From Clostridia bacterium (GTDB taxonomy: Bacteria; Bacillota; Clostridia; Oscillospirales; CAG-272): a DNA stretch of 48,818 nt. Made by a program: the position numbers and the translations under genes. The notes below the pieces were generated by a model. It made no database searches. It saw only the letters and a list, made by a program, of their open reading frames with translations, and had not been told where the DNA came from. Below, one piece after another: positions 24,399 through 33,025 of the stretch (within the stretch, counting starts at the first letter, position 1; every line of letters begins with the position of its first letter). The DNA is taken from contig CAAGJL010000030.1 of NCBI GenBank assembly GCA_900770145.1, positions 1-48,818 of the forward strand. The letters are read 5' to 3'.

Positions 24399-26155
24399 GG
24401 GGTATCACTCCCTTCCTCCATGGTTTTGACCAGGGAGTACACCTTTGCATCCCCGGTGCCCTCCATTCTCAGCCGCAGGTGGTCGCACCGGCGGGGTCTG
24501 ATCGGCATCGTGAAACTTTTCAGTCTCCCGGCGGTCTGCGTGCAGACGTGTTCCCACGCGCCCATCGAGTCATACTGCACGAAAAACGACACCCGCGCGC
24601 CCTCGGAGAGCGACATGCGCACGTTCAGCGCGGAAAGATACTTCCGGTCAGGTCCCGACCCGCCGATCACACCGGTCTCGGCCATCCAGTTGATTTTTGC
24701 GGTGTCCGCCGTGCCGCTGCCGAACAGGGTGCGGATGCCCCCGCCGCTGTGGTCGATGTAATACAGTTCGTTCCGGCAGGAGCAAAACGCGTCCACCTGC
24801 AGGTTGTCCTCCTTGTGCCAGAGCCCCCTTGTCGTGTCAAATACAAAGAGGGTATACTGCCCGGTTTCGTCCTTCATCGAGATATAATATTTGTTCCCGT
24901 GGGAGGCGGCAACGGCGTCGCGATACGCCACGTCCCCCAGGGCGGAGGAAATCTCCGAGGGCAGAGAACCGTCATAAGCGCAGACCCCGTTTTTGCCCTT
25001 GTAAAACAGCGTTTCGTTGACCATGGCAAGGCTCTTGCCGCTCCCCTTCTGCACGCCGCGGCAGGCGGTGGTCTGAATCTGATAATTTGCGGGATAATTG
25101 CCGAAAACCTTGTGCACATAGTTCTCTTTGAAAAACAGCGGATATCCAAGGTAGGTAAACGCCCCGGTAAACACACCGTCCGTGCCCACGCTTGCCGCAT
25201 AACTGTCGGTAGAAAGCCCCATAAAGCAGTTCCAGTTTTTGAAGTCGCCCTGCCGGCAGGCGTAGATTTCGTTGACCGGTTTGCCGTTTACCACACCATA
25301 TTTACAGCCCCACAGCCGGTTTTCGGATTCGATCACAAAATCCATATCGGGCATGGTGCGCCTCACCGTGACCGCGGCGGTCAGCGTTGCCGCCTCGTCC
25401 AGCATTCCCACAATCACAATGCTGTTTCTCTCCGCCGCCCAAAGGATAAAATTGCCGTCGATGGCGTCCAGGTCCGCACGGTCGGTTTTACCCCTGATGC
25501 CGGAGATGGTGACCCCGTCATACTGTGAAAACCCGGTGCCGATGCCGGGGGCGGATATTTTGAGATAGGTGGTGGCAACCGAGGTCCAGAGGCCGCTGGT
25601 CCCGGAGTATTGTTTCAGCGCGTGGGGGGTGGAGCCGGTGTCAATCCAGTACTGCCGGTCGGTCGGTGTTTCCGGTGCGGTGGCGCCGGTGGGAATGGTT
25701 TCCCCGGTACCGAACGCGCTGCCGTCCTGCCGGCAAAGCGAGACCGTCACCTCCCCGGCGGTAATCACGCCGGCCTCGATACTGCCGTACTCCGCGGTGT
25801 TTGCCGTGTTGACGTATTTTTTGTCTGGCAGGATGATGAGATAGGCACCCATGGAGATCAGCGTTTTTTCGCCCCCGCTTTGCAGCAAAAGACCGCTGAC
25901 CGCCTTCCCGCCGATGAAAAGCGTGTTGCCGTCCACATAGCAAAGCGCGTCTTTGGCAATCATCCCGCGCGGCGCCGCCGCGTTCACGTAAGTGCCGCGC
26001 GGGGCGCGCGGGGAAAGAACGGGATAATAGGAGGATGTCAGGTTTTTCATATCGTAAAACTCGCCGTCCCCGATCCGCAGGTTGTGGTTATACCCGCCGA
26101 ACGCGTCAATGACGGAACGGGTGACGGCAAGCTCCGCTAATTTCGGTAGTTTCAT
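24395..26155 (-). CDS. Tail hub / nozzle-like protein (beta-propeller type)
   Basis: A 586-residue beta-rich protein. The N-terminus (RSVIDAFGGYNHNLRIGDGEFYDMKNLTS) and repeated short strands with aromatic and Gly turns (MVNETLFYKGKNGVCAYDG, KYYISMKDETGQYTLFVFD) fit the tail-tube B/nozzle or P22 gp10-like stabilisation proteins of short-tailed phages. The ATG at 26155 is chosen because upstream in-frame codons overlap the previous gene. Placement right after a connector protein and before the fibre supports a hub role. Assignment is by architecture and position, not by an exact motif. Confidence 0.75.
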   Translation of the reverse strand: MKLPKLAELAVTRSVIDAFGGYNHNLRIGDGEFYDMKNLTSSYYPVLSPRAPRGTYVNAAAPRGMIAKDALCYVDGNTLFIGGKAVSGLLLQSGGEKTLISMGAYLIILPDKKYVNTANTAEYGSIEAGVITAGEVTVSLCRQDGSAFGTGETIPTGATAPETPTDRQYWIDTGSTPHALKQYSGTSGLWTSVATTYLKISAPGIGTGFSQYDGVTISGIRGKTDRADLDAIDGNFILWAAERNSIVIVGMLDEAATLTAAVTVRRTMPDMDFVIESENRLWGCKYGVVNGKPVNEIYACRQGDFKNWNCFMGLSTDSYAASVGTDGVFTGAFTYLGYPLFFKENYVHKVFGNYPANYQIQTTACRGVQKGSGKSLAMVNETLFYKGKNGVCAYDGSLPSEISSALGDVAYRDAVAASHGNKYYISMKDETGQYTLFVFDTTRGLWHKEDNLQVDAFCSCRNELYYIDHSGGGIRTLFGSGTADTAKINWMAETGVIGGSGPDRKYLSALNVRMSLSEGARVSFFVQYDSMGAWEHVCTQTAGRLKSFTMPIRPRRCDHLRLRMEGTGDAKVYSLVKTMEEGSDTP

Positions 26156-26166
26156 CGGTTTGCCTT

Positions 26167-26535
26167 TCAGAAAAATTGCAACCGGGTGCCTTTTGGCGTG
26201 TGGCTGCGGTGATAGTGCCCCGCAAACTCCGCATACGCGGCGTTGAAGGCGGCGGCGCTGTTGTTGTATTTGGCGTACTCGTTGTTTGCAAAGTCGATCT
26301 GCGCCTCCAACCACCGCAGATACAGGTCGTCATAGGGTGCCGGCGCCAGCAGCACGGCACCGGTGGCGACCTCGTCATACCCGGCAAACGCCGCGCCGTC
26401 CCCGCCCTCATGCGCGTTGATGATTTCCGCCGTGATTCTGCCGTCCAGGCGGGAAAGCCAGCGGATTTTCTGCGCTTGCGAGTAGTTGTTCGGTTTGATG
26501 TTGTCCAGTTCGGTAATGGCTTCCAGAACGGTCAT
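26167..26535 (-). CDS. Head-tail connector (adaptor) protein candidate
   Basis: A 122-residue helical protein that starts MTVLEAITELDNIKPN and contains SQAQKIRWLSRLDGRI, features common in phage connector proteins that sit between the portal ring and the tail. The middle part (YDDLYLRWLEAQIDFANNEYAKYNN) is also typical of these adaptors. It lies between the small capsid-cluster gene and the tail hub, the expected place. Confidence in the exact role is moderate. Confidence 0.75.
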   Translation of the reverse strand: MTVLEAITELDNIKPNNYSQAQKIRWLSRLDGRITAEIINAHEGGDGAAFAGYDEVATGAVLLAPAPYDDLYLRWLEAQIDFANNEYAKYNNSAAAFNAAYAEFAGHYHRSHTPKGTRLQFF

Positions 26536-26591
26536 ATGTCCCCCCTGTTTTCAGGCAAAGAGGAGCCGGTTTGCCCCCCTTTGCCGTTTTT

Positions 26592-26795
26592 TTATTTGCT
26601 CTTGTTTGCCTCTTGGAATTCGTAGTCCGCTTCTTCGGCTTCCTCTTTGTGTCGCAGAACCTCTGCCACACATTCGGGCACTTCCACTTCCACGCCCCGT
26701 TTGATCAGCCACGTCCGCTCGTTGACCGAAACGAACACGTCAGAGTCGTTGTCTTTCTCCCGCGGGATGCGGATTTTTACTGTTTTTTCTGCCAT
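26592..26795 (-). CDS. Small phage head-cluster protein
   Basis: A 67-residue charged protein (KTVKIRIPREKDNDSDVFVSVNERTWLIKRG, acidic C-terminal helix). An AAAGGAG site precedes the ATG. Such short proteins often directly follow N4-gp56-type capsid genes; a capsid decoration or head completion role is possible, but the sequence shows only a short beta-strand region and a coiled-coil-like tail. An inverted repeat (GGCAAAG...CTTTGCC, 26555-26586) lies just after it. Confidence 0.72.
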   Translation of the reverse strand: MAEKTVKIRIPREKDNDSDVFVSVNERTWLIKRGVEVEVPECVAEVLRHKEEAEEADYEFQEANKSK

Positions 26796-26818
26796 GATTT
26801 GATTCTCCTTTCAGGCGC

Positions 26819-26839
26819 GGGGAGGGAGAGCCCCTCCCC
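26819..26839. terminator. Hairpin between capsid gene and downstream connector genes
   Basis: GGGGAGGG pairs with CCCTCCCC around a 5-base loop just after the capsid stop. In the direction of late transcription no T tract follows, so it is more likely an attenuating or RNA-protecting hairpin that lets capsid mRNA exceed downstream genes than a full terminator. In the + direction it is followed by TTTTT. Confidence 0.45.
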
Positions 26840-26853
26840 TTTTTGGTGTTCTG

Positions 26854-27930
26854 TCAGTTTGCCGCGGTGCTGTCCCAATCAGGGGAGCAGGATTCCACGC
26901 GCACCAGGTAGTTCGGGATCAGCAGTTCCGCGGTCTTGGTTGCTTTCCAGCCCACGGTGCTTCTCTGATCCAGCGGGTCTGCGGTGCCGGCAGAACCCTT
27001 CTGCTTCACGATGGTCTGAAGCCCGCCGCCCGTGACTTCGGTCACGCCGTAGGCGCCCTCGCCCATAAACAGCGTGGCGAATACGGCATGATGGGCGGCG
27101 CTCCCGTTTGCCGGGCAGGTGCTGTCGTTCCACACCTTTGCCTCGGTGGTCTGCACAAAGCGCACGCCCGCAAGCTCGCCGATCTCGCCCTCATACAGTT
27201 TGGTGGGGTCGGCGTATTTGTGCGCCTCAATCCATTCCGGGTCACGCATCAGATCATACGCCACATATGGGTGAATGATGGCAACATACTTGCCGCCGAT
27301 GGTGGGGGCGTTCTGCCCGCGGAGCTTTGCCACAACCTTCTGCACCATTTTTGCAGTCAGTTTGGCGGTGGTGTCCAGCCCCGCTCTGCCGGTCACGGCG
27401 GTCTCCGCGCCGCTTTCCACCTTCGGGCAGTAGGAAACATTCGTTCCGCCGACCAGTTTGTTCCGGGTCACGGTGTCCAGCGTTGCCCCTGCCTGTCTTC
27501 CCAGCAGTTTGGTCGCCTCCAGAATGGTGTTGTCCAGCGCGGTCAGCTCCAGCATGTCGGACTGCTGAATGTAATCGCCGTACTGCGAAACGGTTGCGGT
27601 CTGGCTGGTCACATCCAGCCGTTTGCCCACAGGGGTCACGCCCTCGGTGAGCGGCGTGGTCGCCTTGGGAAGGGAGGAAAATTTGCGGAATTCAATGGTC
27701 TTGCCGCCGTTTTTGGGGATGGGGCGCTTCTGCCCGAACTGATCGTGCACCAGCTGCGCGGATGCTTCGTCAATCAGGGTCATGTCGTAGAAGGTTTTCA
27801 TCTCCGCGGAAAGCCCGTTTGCCTCGGTCGGTTTGTACTCCCCGCTGCGGGTGTCGGTCGTGACGTTGGTATGCGTGGCGGTATCAGCCGCGAACAGCTG
27901 AAGGTCGATGTTTTCAAACAGTTTTTTCAT
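26854..27930 (-). CDS. Major capsid protein, N4-gp56 family
   Basis: A 358-residue capsid protein with hallmark segments of the N4-gp56 family: FYDMTLIDEASAQLVHDQFGQKRPIPKNGGKTIEFRKF, VSQYGDYIQQSDMLELTALDN and YVAIIHPYVAYDLM. The N-terminus carries DLQLFA at residues 9-14, the cleavage motif recognised by Prp proteases in ribosomal protein L27, so the first 14 residues are probably removed during prohead maturation by the Prp-like enzyme encoded at 29083. AAGGAG precedes the ATG. It follows the scaffold gene, as in most phages. Confidence 0.93.
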   Translation of the reverse strand: MKKLFENIDLQLFAADTATHTNVTTDTRSGEYKPTEANGLSAEMKTFYDMTLIDEASAQLVHDQFGQKRPIPKNGGKTIEFRKFSSLPKATTPLTEGVTPVGKRLDVTSQTATVSQYGDYIQQSDMLELTALDNTILEATKLLGRQAGATLDTVTRNKLVGGTNVSYCPKVESGAETAVTGRAGLDTTAKLTAKMVQKVVAKLRGQNAPTIGGKYVAIIHPYVAYDLMRDPEWIEAHKYADPTKLYEGEIGELAGVRFVQTTEAKVWNDSTCPANGSAAHHAVFATLFMGEGAYGVTEVTGGGLQTIVKQKGSAGTADPLDQRSTVGWKATKTAELLIPNYLVRVESCSPDWDSTAAN

Positions 27931-27996
27931 TTTGAATCTCCTTATGTTTTTTGATTTTGGATGCCTTCTGTCAGGCTAAGGAGATCGGACCGGTTT

Positions 27997-28941
27997 TCAG
28001 AACCGGATCTTTTCTCCTCTTGCGACGCGGCGGATAATCTCCGCCCGGTCTTCTTTGGAGAGTTGCGACACATCACTCTTGATCACTGCGGACGACTGAG
28101 GACTGATGCCGTTTTCGGTCGGTCTTGCCCCGTTTGCGAGAATCCGGTTTACGGTTTTCTTCTGGGCTTGCTGTGCCGCATACCCCATGGCCGCCGGGAT
28201 GATTTCATCCTTATGTACCACCGTGAATGCCGTGTCCACATCAATCCCGCTACGCAAAAGGGACGCGAACTGCGGATTTTTGATTTCCTCGTTCAGGTCA
28301 AGGGAAGGATATTTCGCCTTGGCTCTCTCGGCTTGTTCGATCCAGCCTTCGTAGATCCGCCTGGCTTCCTTCTCCTGCTTCTGGCTGTCCATCTGCCGTT
28401 TCAGCTCGGCGTTTTCCCGCTCCAGTTTTTTCACCTCTTTGAGGCGCTCCACGGAAATCCCTTTTTCCAGCGCTTCCTCCTCGTAGTAGGAGTCGTCTTC
28501 CTCGATGGCTTTGACCAGCGCCCCGACATCGGAGGCGTCGGCGCCGTACTTCCGGGAGAGCATCTCCAGTACCGGAGTGAGCGCTTCGTACTTCTCGACA
28601 GTTTCCTTTGTGCTTTTCAGTCTCTTCTGAACGGTATCCTGCACCCTTGCGTTGTAGAGGTCTTTGTACTCGCCCTTGATGAGCTTTTCAAATTCCGCAG
28701 TGCGGTCAGGGGGGGCAGGCGTGCCGTCGTCCGTTTCCCCGGTGGCGGGTCGGGGGGAACTCTCCTGAATGCCGTATCTGACATTTGCAAGAGGGTTCTT
28801 TGCTGCCTGTTTTGCCTGCAGGTCGGAGGCACCTGCCGTTACTCCCGTTGTTCCGTCCGCTCCTGTGCCACCGTCTCCGCCCGTGCCTTCGGCAAACAGT
28901 TGGAGATCGAGGAGCGTCCGGTAAGTCTGTGCGTTTTTCAT
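27997..28941 (-). CDS. Capsid scaffolding protein with Prp cleavage motif
   Basis: A 314-residue, highly charged, mostly helical protein, the normal make-up of phage scaffolds: a Gly/Ala/Thr-rich N-terminal linker, long Lys/Glu coiled coils (VEKYEALTPVL, KEVKKLERENAELKRQMDS) and a basic C-terminus (EIIRRVARGEKIRF). The N-terminus includes DLQLFA at residues 12-17, the same motif as in the capsid protein. The ATG at 28941 follows AAAGGG; an upstream in-frame start at 29064 is not preceded by a good site. Location between the protease and the capsid gene supports the assignment. Confidence 0.88.
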   Translation of the reverse strand: MKNAQTYRTLLDLQLFAEGTGGDGGTGADGTTGVTAGASDLQAKQAAKNPLANVRYGIQESSPRPATGETDDGTPAPPDRTAEFEKLIKGEYKDLYNARVQDTVQKRLKSTKETVEKYEALTPVLEMLSRKYGADASDVGALVKAIEEDDSYYEEEALEKGISVERLKEVKKLERENAELKRQMDSQKQEKEARRIYEGWIEQAERAKAKYPSLDLNEEIKNPQFASLLRSGIDVDTAFTVVHKDEIIPAAMGYAAQQAQKKTVNRILANGARPTENGISPQSSAVIKSDVSQLSKEDRAEIIRRVARGEKIRF

Positions 28942-29082
28942 TGTTTTTCCCTTTCTGCCCGTCAGTGGGCGATCCTTCTGGTTTCTATCCGGGCGGAATT
29001 CTACCCGCCCAAAAGGCATTCGGGCAACCGCCGGGTTGCGCGGGATTGCCCTTAACCCTACCATACCAATGAGTCTGCCGGT

Positions 29083-29421
29083 CTACAGGTACCGGGTCAG
29101 TTTTACATACTGCGGGGTATTTTCCGCCAGCAGTTCCATCCCCGCAAGGATGACCGAGAAAATCCCCTTTGCCCGTTCGTATTCTTCTGCGGTCGCGGCG
29201 GTGCAGGAGATGTTTGCCGTCCCGTAGAAAAGGGACACGTCCACCTCCGCATACAGCCCGCCGGCGCGGTCGCGCATCAGGTTCTGCGCCAGGGTGTATA
29301 CCAGGATTGACGCGGCGGCGCACACAAGATCCTTGCCGTGCTCTGCCTGCCCCGCGTGCCCCGATACCGCCAGGTGCAACGTCCTGACGCCGTCCTTTTT
29401 TTCGTATACGATGTCAATCAT
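29083..29421 (-). CDS. Prp-like cysteine protease, predicted prohead protease
   Basis: A 112-residue protein of the Prp (YsxB) family. With the ATG at 29421 the catalytic pair falls at His22 (SGHAG) and Cys34 (GKDLVCAAAS), the same numbering and spacing as in the bacterial enzyme that trims ribosomal protein L27. Its ATG overlaps the stop of the upstream 46-residue gene (ATGA). It sits between portal and scaffold, the usual place of a prohead protease, and both scaffold and capsid carry the family's substrate motif at their N-termini. Processing of phage proteins by Prp is known in staphylococcal phages through the host enzyme; a dedicated phage copy is the inference here. Confidence 0.88.
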   Translation of the reverse strand: MIDIVYEKKDGVRTLHLAVSGHAGQAEHGKDLVCAAASILVYTLAQNLMRDRAGGLYAEVDVSLFYGTANISCTAATAEEYERAKGIFSVILAGMELLAENTPQYVKLTRYL

Positions 29422-29558
29422 TCCGTTGCCGCCGTCCCTTGGTTGAAGTTTACCGTTACAACCATTTTCGGGCAGTCTCTGCCGAGTTTCTCGCAATATC
29501 CGCAGGGGAGCCGGTACGGGCAGAACGCGTTACCGTCATTCAGAGTATAAGAATTCAT
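29418..29558 (-). CDS. Small cysteine-rich protein (46 residues) coupled to the Prp protease
   Basis: Starts at 29558 behind a near-perfect AAGGAGG and stops on the ATGA overlap with the protease gene. Four cysteines are arranged as FCPYRLPCGYCEKLGRDC (C-x5-C-x2-C-x6-C), which could bind one zinc or an iron-sulfur cluster. No family is recognised. The strong ribosome binding site and coupling argue that it is translated; it may regulate the protease, or simply set its translation level. Confidence 0.7.
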   Translation of the reverse strand: MNSYTLNDGNAFCPYRLPCGYCEKLGRDCPKMVVTVNFNQGTAATE

Positions 29559-29568
29559 TGCTTCCTCC

Positions 29569-31605
29569 TTACGTCGGGCTGGTGGATTCCGCCACCCGCT
29601 CTCTTGCTTTTTTGGTGGTGGCGGTCTCTCCGCCACCCGCCTCCCCGCCAAGGGCTTCTTTATCCGTTGCGGTGACCTCTGCCGCCGCAGGGGCGGCAAG
29701 CCCGTATTGCTGTGCAATCCCTGCGGACACCGCGCCGGTGCCGCCGTCCAGCATCTTTGCCAGCATCATCAGCTGCTGCAGCATTCCGCCGTTTTGCGAA
29801 ACCTTCTGCACGATGAATTCTTTGCGGTCAAAATCCATCATATCCAGGCACGCAAGCGCCTGATCTGCCATGGAGGGGTTGAAAAACCCGGCCTGATAAA
29901 ACTGCAACGCCAACTCGTTCTGGCTCATCTTGCTGTACGGGTTTTGCTTCTGCGCCGTGATGTCAATGTCAAACAGGGGCACGCGAAAGCCCATATCCAT
30001 CCCGAAATCCGCCCCTTGCGCCTGGGGCTGAATTCCCTGATTGCTGTATTGCACAAAGCGCGCGGCGCCCCCTTCGCCCATAATGCGGAAGCACCGGGGC
30101 GTGTCATAAAATTGCCGGATCAGTTCCACACACAACAAGCACACCCGGCGGAACGCCCGGTACGACGCCTTGATGTTGTCCCTGGACAGTTTGCTGCCCG
30201 CCTCCTGCATCGCCGCAATGGCGGAAGCCGCCGTTACGCCGCTTGCCGTGCCGCCCGTGGAAATATCCCGGTTGCCCGTGGTTTCTTTGAGTTCGTCAAT
30301 TTTGCTGTTCAGCACCGATACATAAATGCTGTTCAGGGGCTTGCCCTGAATGGGCAGCACGTTGTCCTCCCCGATGTTTCCCTCTACGTGCACAAAGTCT
30401 TTTTCCAGGTCCGCATATTCCGCTTCGTTGACCCCGCCGCCGTTCCGCACGAAATACCGGGGTTTGACGTTTGCCAGCATATTCTCCAAAATCGCCTGGT
30501 TGCCCCGGTCGATGTACTGCTGTGCGTCCTTGCCCACGTCAATGTAGCCAAAGCCGGTGGGCGTGCCCTCTACGGGAAACAGCGCGTCAAACACAAACGG
30601 GTATTCCCCATGGTCGTACCACCCGCGCCCCGCATACGCCGGGTCGTTCTCGGTGGCAAACAGCACGGTATCATTCACATATTTGCAGTAGTGCAGCACC
30701 TTTTTGCCGCCCTCGTATCTGTGATAGTACCAGTCCACCACCACAGACTTGCCGGAGGTGTCCACCTTGTCGTCATAGACGTATCTGGCAACGTCAATGC
30801 CGCCGGAGCCGAGCTTGCCGGCAAGCGCCGGGTAAGCCTCCTCCAGGGCTTCGTTGTCGGTCAGTTCTACGTGAAACAGGTTGCGCGAGTGCCGGATGTC
30901 CGTAATCCCCGGCTCCCAGAACAGATTCAGCAGATCCACCTTGCGGATGGCAATATCGCCGAGACCGTTCAGGCGGGACTTATCCCAGAACACCCCGTAA
31001 ACGCCGGTGCCGGTTTTGAGCTTGTACATCCACACGTCGGAGTACACCTGCTCAAATTCGCACTGATCCAGCACCACCGGGAGAATGGAGGAAAGCATCT
31101 GCGCCTCGGCTCTGTCCCCCTCCTCCCGCGGCAGGATATTGGGGGAGGGAAAGTTGTCCATCGCGTCGGCGTGCTTGTTGGCAATGCTGTTGAACAGCCA
31201 TGCGGAAACCGGCTTTACACGGTCGTCCCTGCTTCTCATGCACTCCCAGTGGCGCAGTTTGTACCACTGCTCGTTGTCCACGATCTTCCGCTCCAGGTTT
31301 GCCTTGCCCTCCTTGTATCGGTTCAGGGTCTGGTTTGCCTTCTGTATCTGCTCTCTGCCGATGGGCGGGAGCCTCCGGAAGCCGCCCGCGGCGGCGCTCT
31401 GACCAGGCTCCTGCCCGCCCGGCATCATCGGCTGCCCGTCCGGCTCTCTTTGTCCGTTTGCCGCCGTTGCCTGTCCGGCAAGAAAATCGGCGGCGGTCGG
31501 CTGCGGGGCGCTCTGCCGCCGCGCCATCTGGTCTCCCACGGCAGGAGCCACGCCCACCCGCAGGGGCGTTTTTTCCTGCGGGTTTTTGTCTTTTTCGCTG
31601 TTCAT
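29569..31605 (-). CDS. Portal protein, P22-like family
   Basis: A 678-residue portal protein forming the DNA entry ring of the capsid. The ATG at 31605 follows GGAGG, just after the terminase stop. Typical segments include GVYGVFWDKSRLNGLGDIAI, VDLLNLFWEPGITDIRHSRN and YPFVFDALFPVEGTPTGFGYIDVG, then TGNRDISTGGTASGVTAASA and a Gly/Ala/Thr-rich C-terminal tail. The N-terminal 60 residues are low-complexity (Pro/Gln/Gly). Position between TerL and scaffold confirms it. Confidence 0.92.
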   Translation of the reverse strand: MNSEKDKNPQEKTPLRVGVAPAVGDQMARRQSAPQPTAADFLAGQATAANGQREPDGQPMMPGGQEPGQSAAAGGFRRLPPIGREQIQKANQTLNRYKEGKANLERKIVDNEQWYKLRHWECMRSRDDRVKPVSAWLFNSIANKHADAMDNFPSPNILPREEGDRAEAQMLSSILPVVLDQCEFEQVYSDVWMYKLKTGTGVYGVFWDKSRLNGLGDIAIRKVDLLNLFWEPGITDIRHSRNLFHVELTDNEALEEAYPALAGKLGSGGIDVARYVYDDKVDTSGKSVVVDWYYHRYEGGKKVLHYCKYVNDTVLFATENDPAYAGRGWYDHGEYPFVFDALFPVEGTPTGFGYIDVGKDAQQYIDRGNQAILENMLANVKPRYFVRNGGGVNEAEYADLEKDFVHVEGNIGEDNVLPIQGKPLNSIYVSVLNSKIDELKETTGNRDISTGGTASGVTAASAIAAMQEAGSKLSRDNIKASYRAFRRVCLLCVELIRQFYDTPRCFRIMGEGGAARFVQYSNQGIQPQAQGADFGMDMGFRVPLFDIDITAQKQNPYSKMSQNELALQFYQAGFFNPSMADQALACLDMMDFDRKEFIVQKVSQNGGMLQQLMMLAKMLDGGTGAVSAGIAQQYGLAAPAAAEVTATDKEALGGEAGGGETATTKKARERVAESTSPT

Positions 31606-31609
31606 CTTC

Positions 31610-33025
31610 TTATCCTCCGATGATTTCCACACGGGATTTTACGGGTTTCGGCAGGATGTCCTCTTTCGGGATGTCCAGTGCCGTGTATTGGGGGGATCGG
31701 TAATAGGAATCCTCCGGCAGGGTCATGCGCGGGCGGATCGGTCTTGACATACAGAAGTACCGCACCTCGTCCGCCACGTGATCCTCTCCGGCGGTGTCCA
31801 GGTCTTCGGGTCTGTGCCCGTCGTACATCAGCAACGGAATCGTGCGGATGAACGCCTTGCAGTTAGAAAACACATACATCATCGGGTAGCCGTTTTCGTC
31901 AAACGCCATCCGGTAGTGCATCTGCATCCACCCTGCAATGCGCTCATGGTCGCCCTTGGAGAAATACACCCGGTAGCGCGCCGCCCGCTCGGCAAGGCTC
32001 TCGCCGGTCTCGGCGTTCCAGATTGCCGGGTCTGCCACCCCCTGAATGTTCCTGCCCTTCAGCCACGGGTGCTCGCATTCCGTCCGGTGGATTTCCGCAA
32101 ACACCTTGTCGGGCGTCCATTTCACGCCCTCGTTCGGGGTCTTGGTACAGCCGTACAGTTCCAGTATCCGATACAGAACGCCGTCGTAGTCCACCGCCCA
32201 CCAACCGCAGGAAAACGGGCGGTTATACCCCCAGTCAAACGACCGGTAGACCGTCCATCCGTCCGGGATTTCAAACGGCTGTATCACGTGCGTGTACTGC
32301 CGGTCACGATAGTGTTCGGGGCGGTCTGCAAATTCTTCAAAAAACTGCCCCTCGTATACGTCCCAGGAGCCGTACAGCCACGCCTCGCGCAGTTTCGGGG
32401 GCAGCGCCTCCAACTGGCGGATGTAATCGGGCTGTGCGGTCATCAATGCTTTGTTGTCGGTCACAAGACTCTGAATAAAGGTGTAGTCGGCGGGGTTTTC
32501 CCCGTCCTCATACCGCCTGTCCACAAAAATTCTCTTGATGTATTGGTGCCCCTGCCCCCCGGGGTTGCAGGTGTAATACACCCGCTTCGGAAAATCGTTG
32601 ACGCCGCGCAGGCACGCCGTGATGGTTTTCATCTGATACTCGGAGAGCTGCGTCGCCTCGTCCAGAAAAATCACGTCGTATTCCACGCCCTGCAACCGGT
32701 CAAGGTCCTGATCCTTGGCGCAATACGCAAAATTCACGGTGCTGCCGTTCACAAACCTCAGCACCTTGTCCTTGTCGTGGTACCGGGCAACGTCTCCGAG
32801 TTCCGCGCGCAGAATGTTGATGTGGTTATTGATCAGTTCCGGGTAGGTTCTGCGCACAATCAGAATGCGGATGCCCGCGTACCGGAGCGCCAGCAGTTTT
32901 GCCTTGGTCCGCACCGCCCACGATTTTCCGCCGCCGCGCGCCCCGCCGAACGCGATGTGCTTGCTTGCCGCGCGCAGAAACAGTTTTTGCTTTTCGGAGG
33001 GGGCGTCCATGTGCAGGATTGTCAC
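31610..33025 (-). CDS. terL: Terminase large subunit
   Basis: A 471-residue DNA-packaging motor. Walker A is FGGARGGGKS (residues about 26-35); Walker B with the catalytic Glu is VIFLDEAT. The RNase H-like nuclease domain follows, with acidic motifs in RSFDWGYNRPF and QGVADPAIW. The GTG at 33025 overlaps the TerS stop (GTGA) and has GGAGG at a good distance; an ATG five codons later (33010) is the alternative. It pumps DNA into proheads through the portal encoded next. Confidence 0.93.
   Translation of the reverse strand: MTILHMDAPSEKQKLFLRAASKHIAFGGARGGGKSWAVRTKAKLLALRYAGIRILIVRRTYPELINNHINILRAELGDVARYHDKDKVLRFVNGSTVNFAYCAKDQDLDRLQGVEYDVIFLDEATQLSEYQMKTITACLRGVNDFPKRVYYTCNPGGQGHQYIKRIFVDRRYEDGENPADYTFIQSLVTDNKALMTAQPDYIRQLEALPPKLREAWLYGSWDVYEGQFFEEFADRPEHYRDRQYTHVIQPFEIPDGWTVYRSFDWGYNRPFSCGWWAVDYDGVLYRILELYGCTKTPNEGVKWTPDKVFAEIHRTECEHPWLKGRNIQGVADPAIWNAETGESLAERAARYRVYFSKGDHERIAGWMQMHYRMAFDENGYPMMYVFSNCKAFIRTIPLLMYDGHRPEDLDTAGEDHVADEVRYFCMSRPIRPRMTLPEDSYYRSPQYTALDIPKEDILPKPVKSRVEIIGG

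Noticed and set aside
26408..26671. An 87-codon Lys/Arg/Gln-rich frame between small head genes
   Set aside because: It overlaps two better-supported genes in other frames and has no ribosome binding site.
29418..29717. A 99-codon extension of the 46-residue gene into the portal gene
   Set aside because: The extension is low-complexity Arg/Pro, antisense-like in composition, and the AAGGAGG at 29558 clearly marks the true start.
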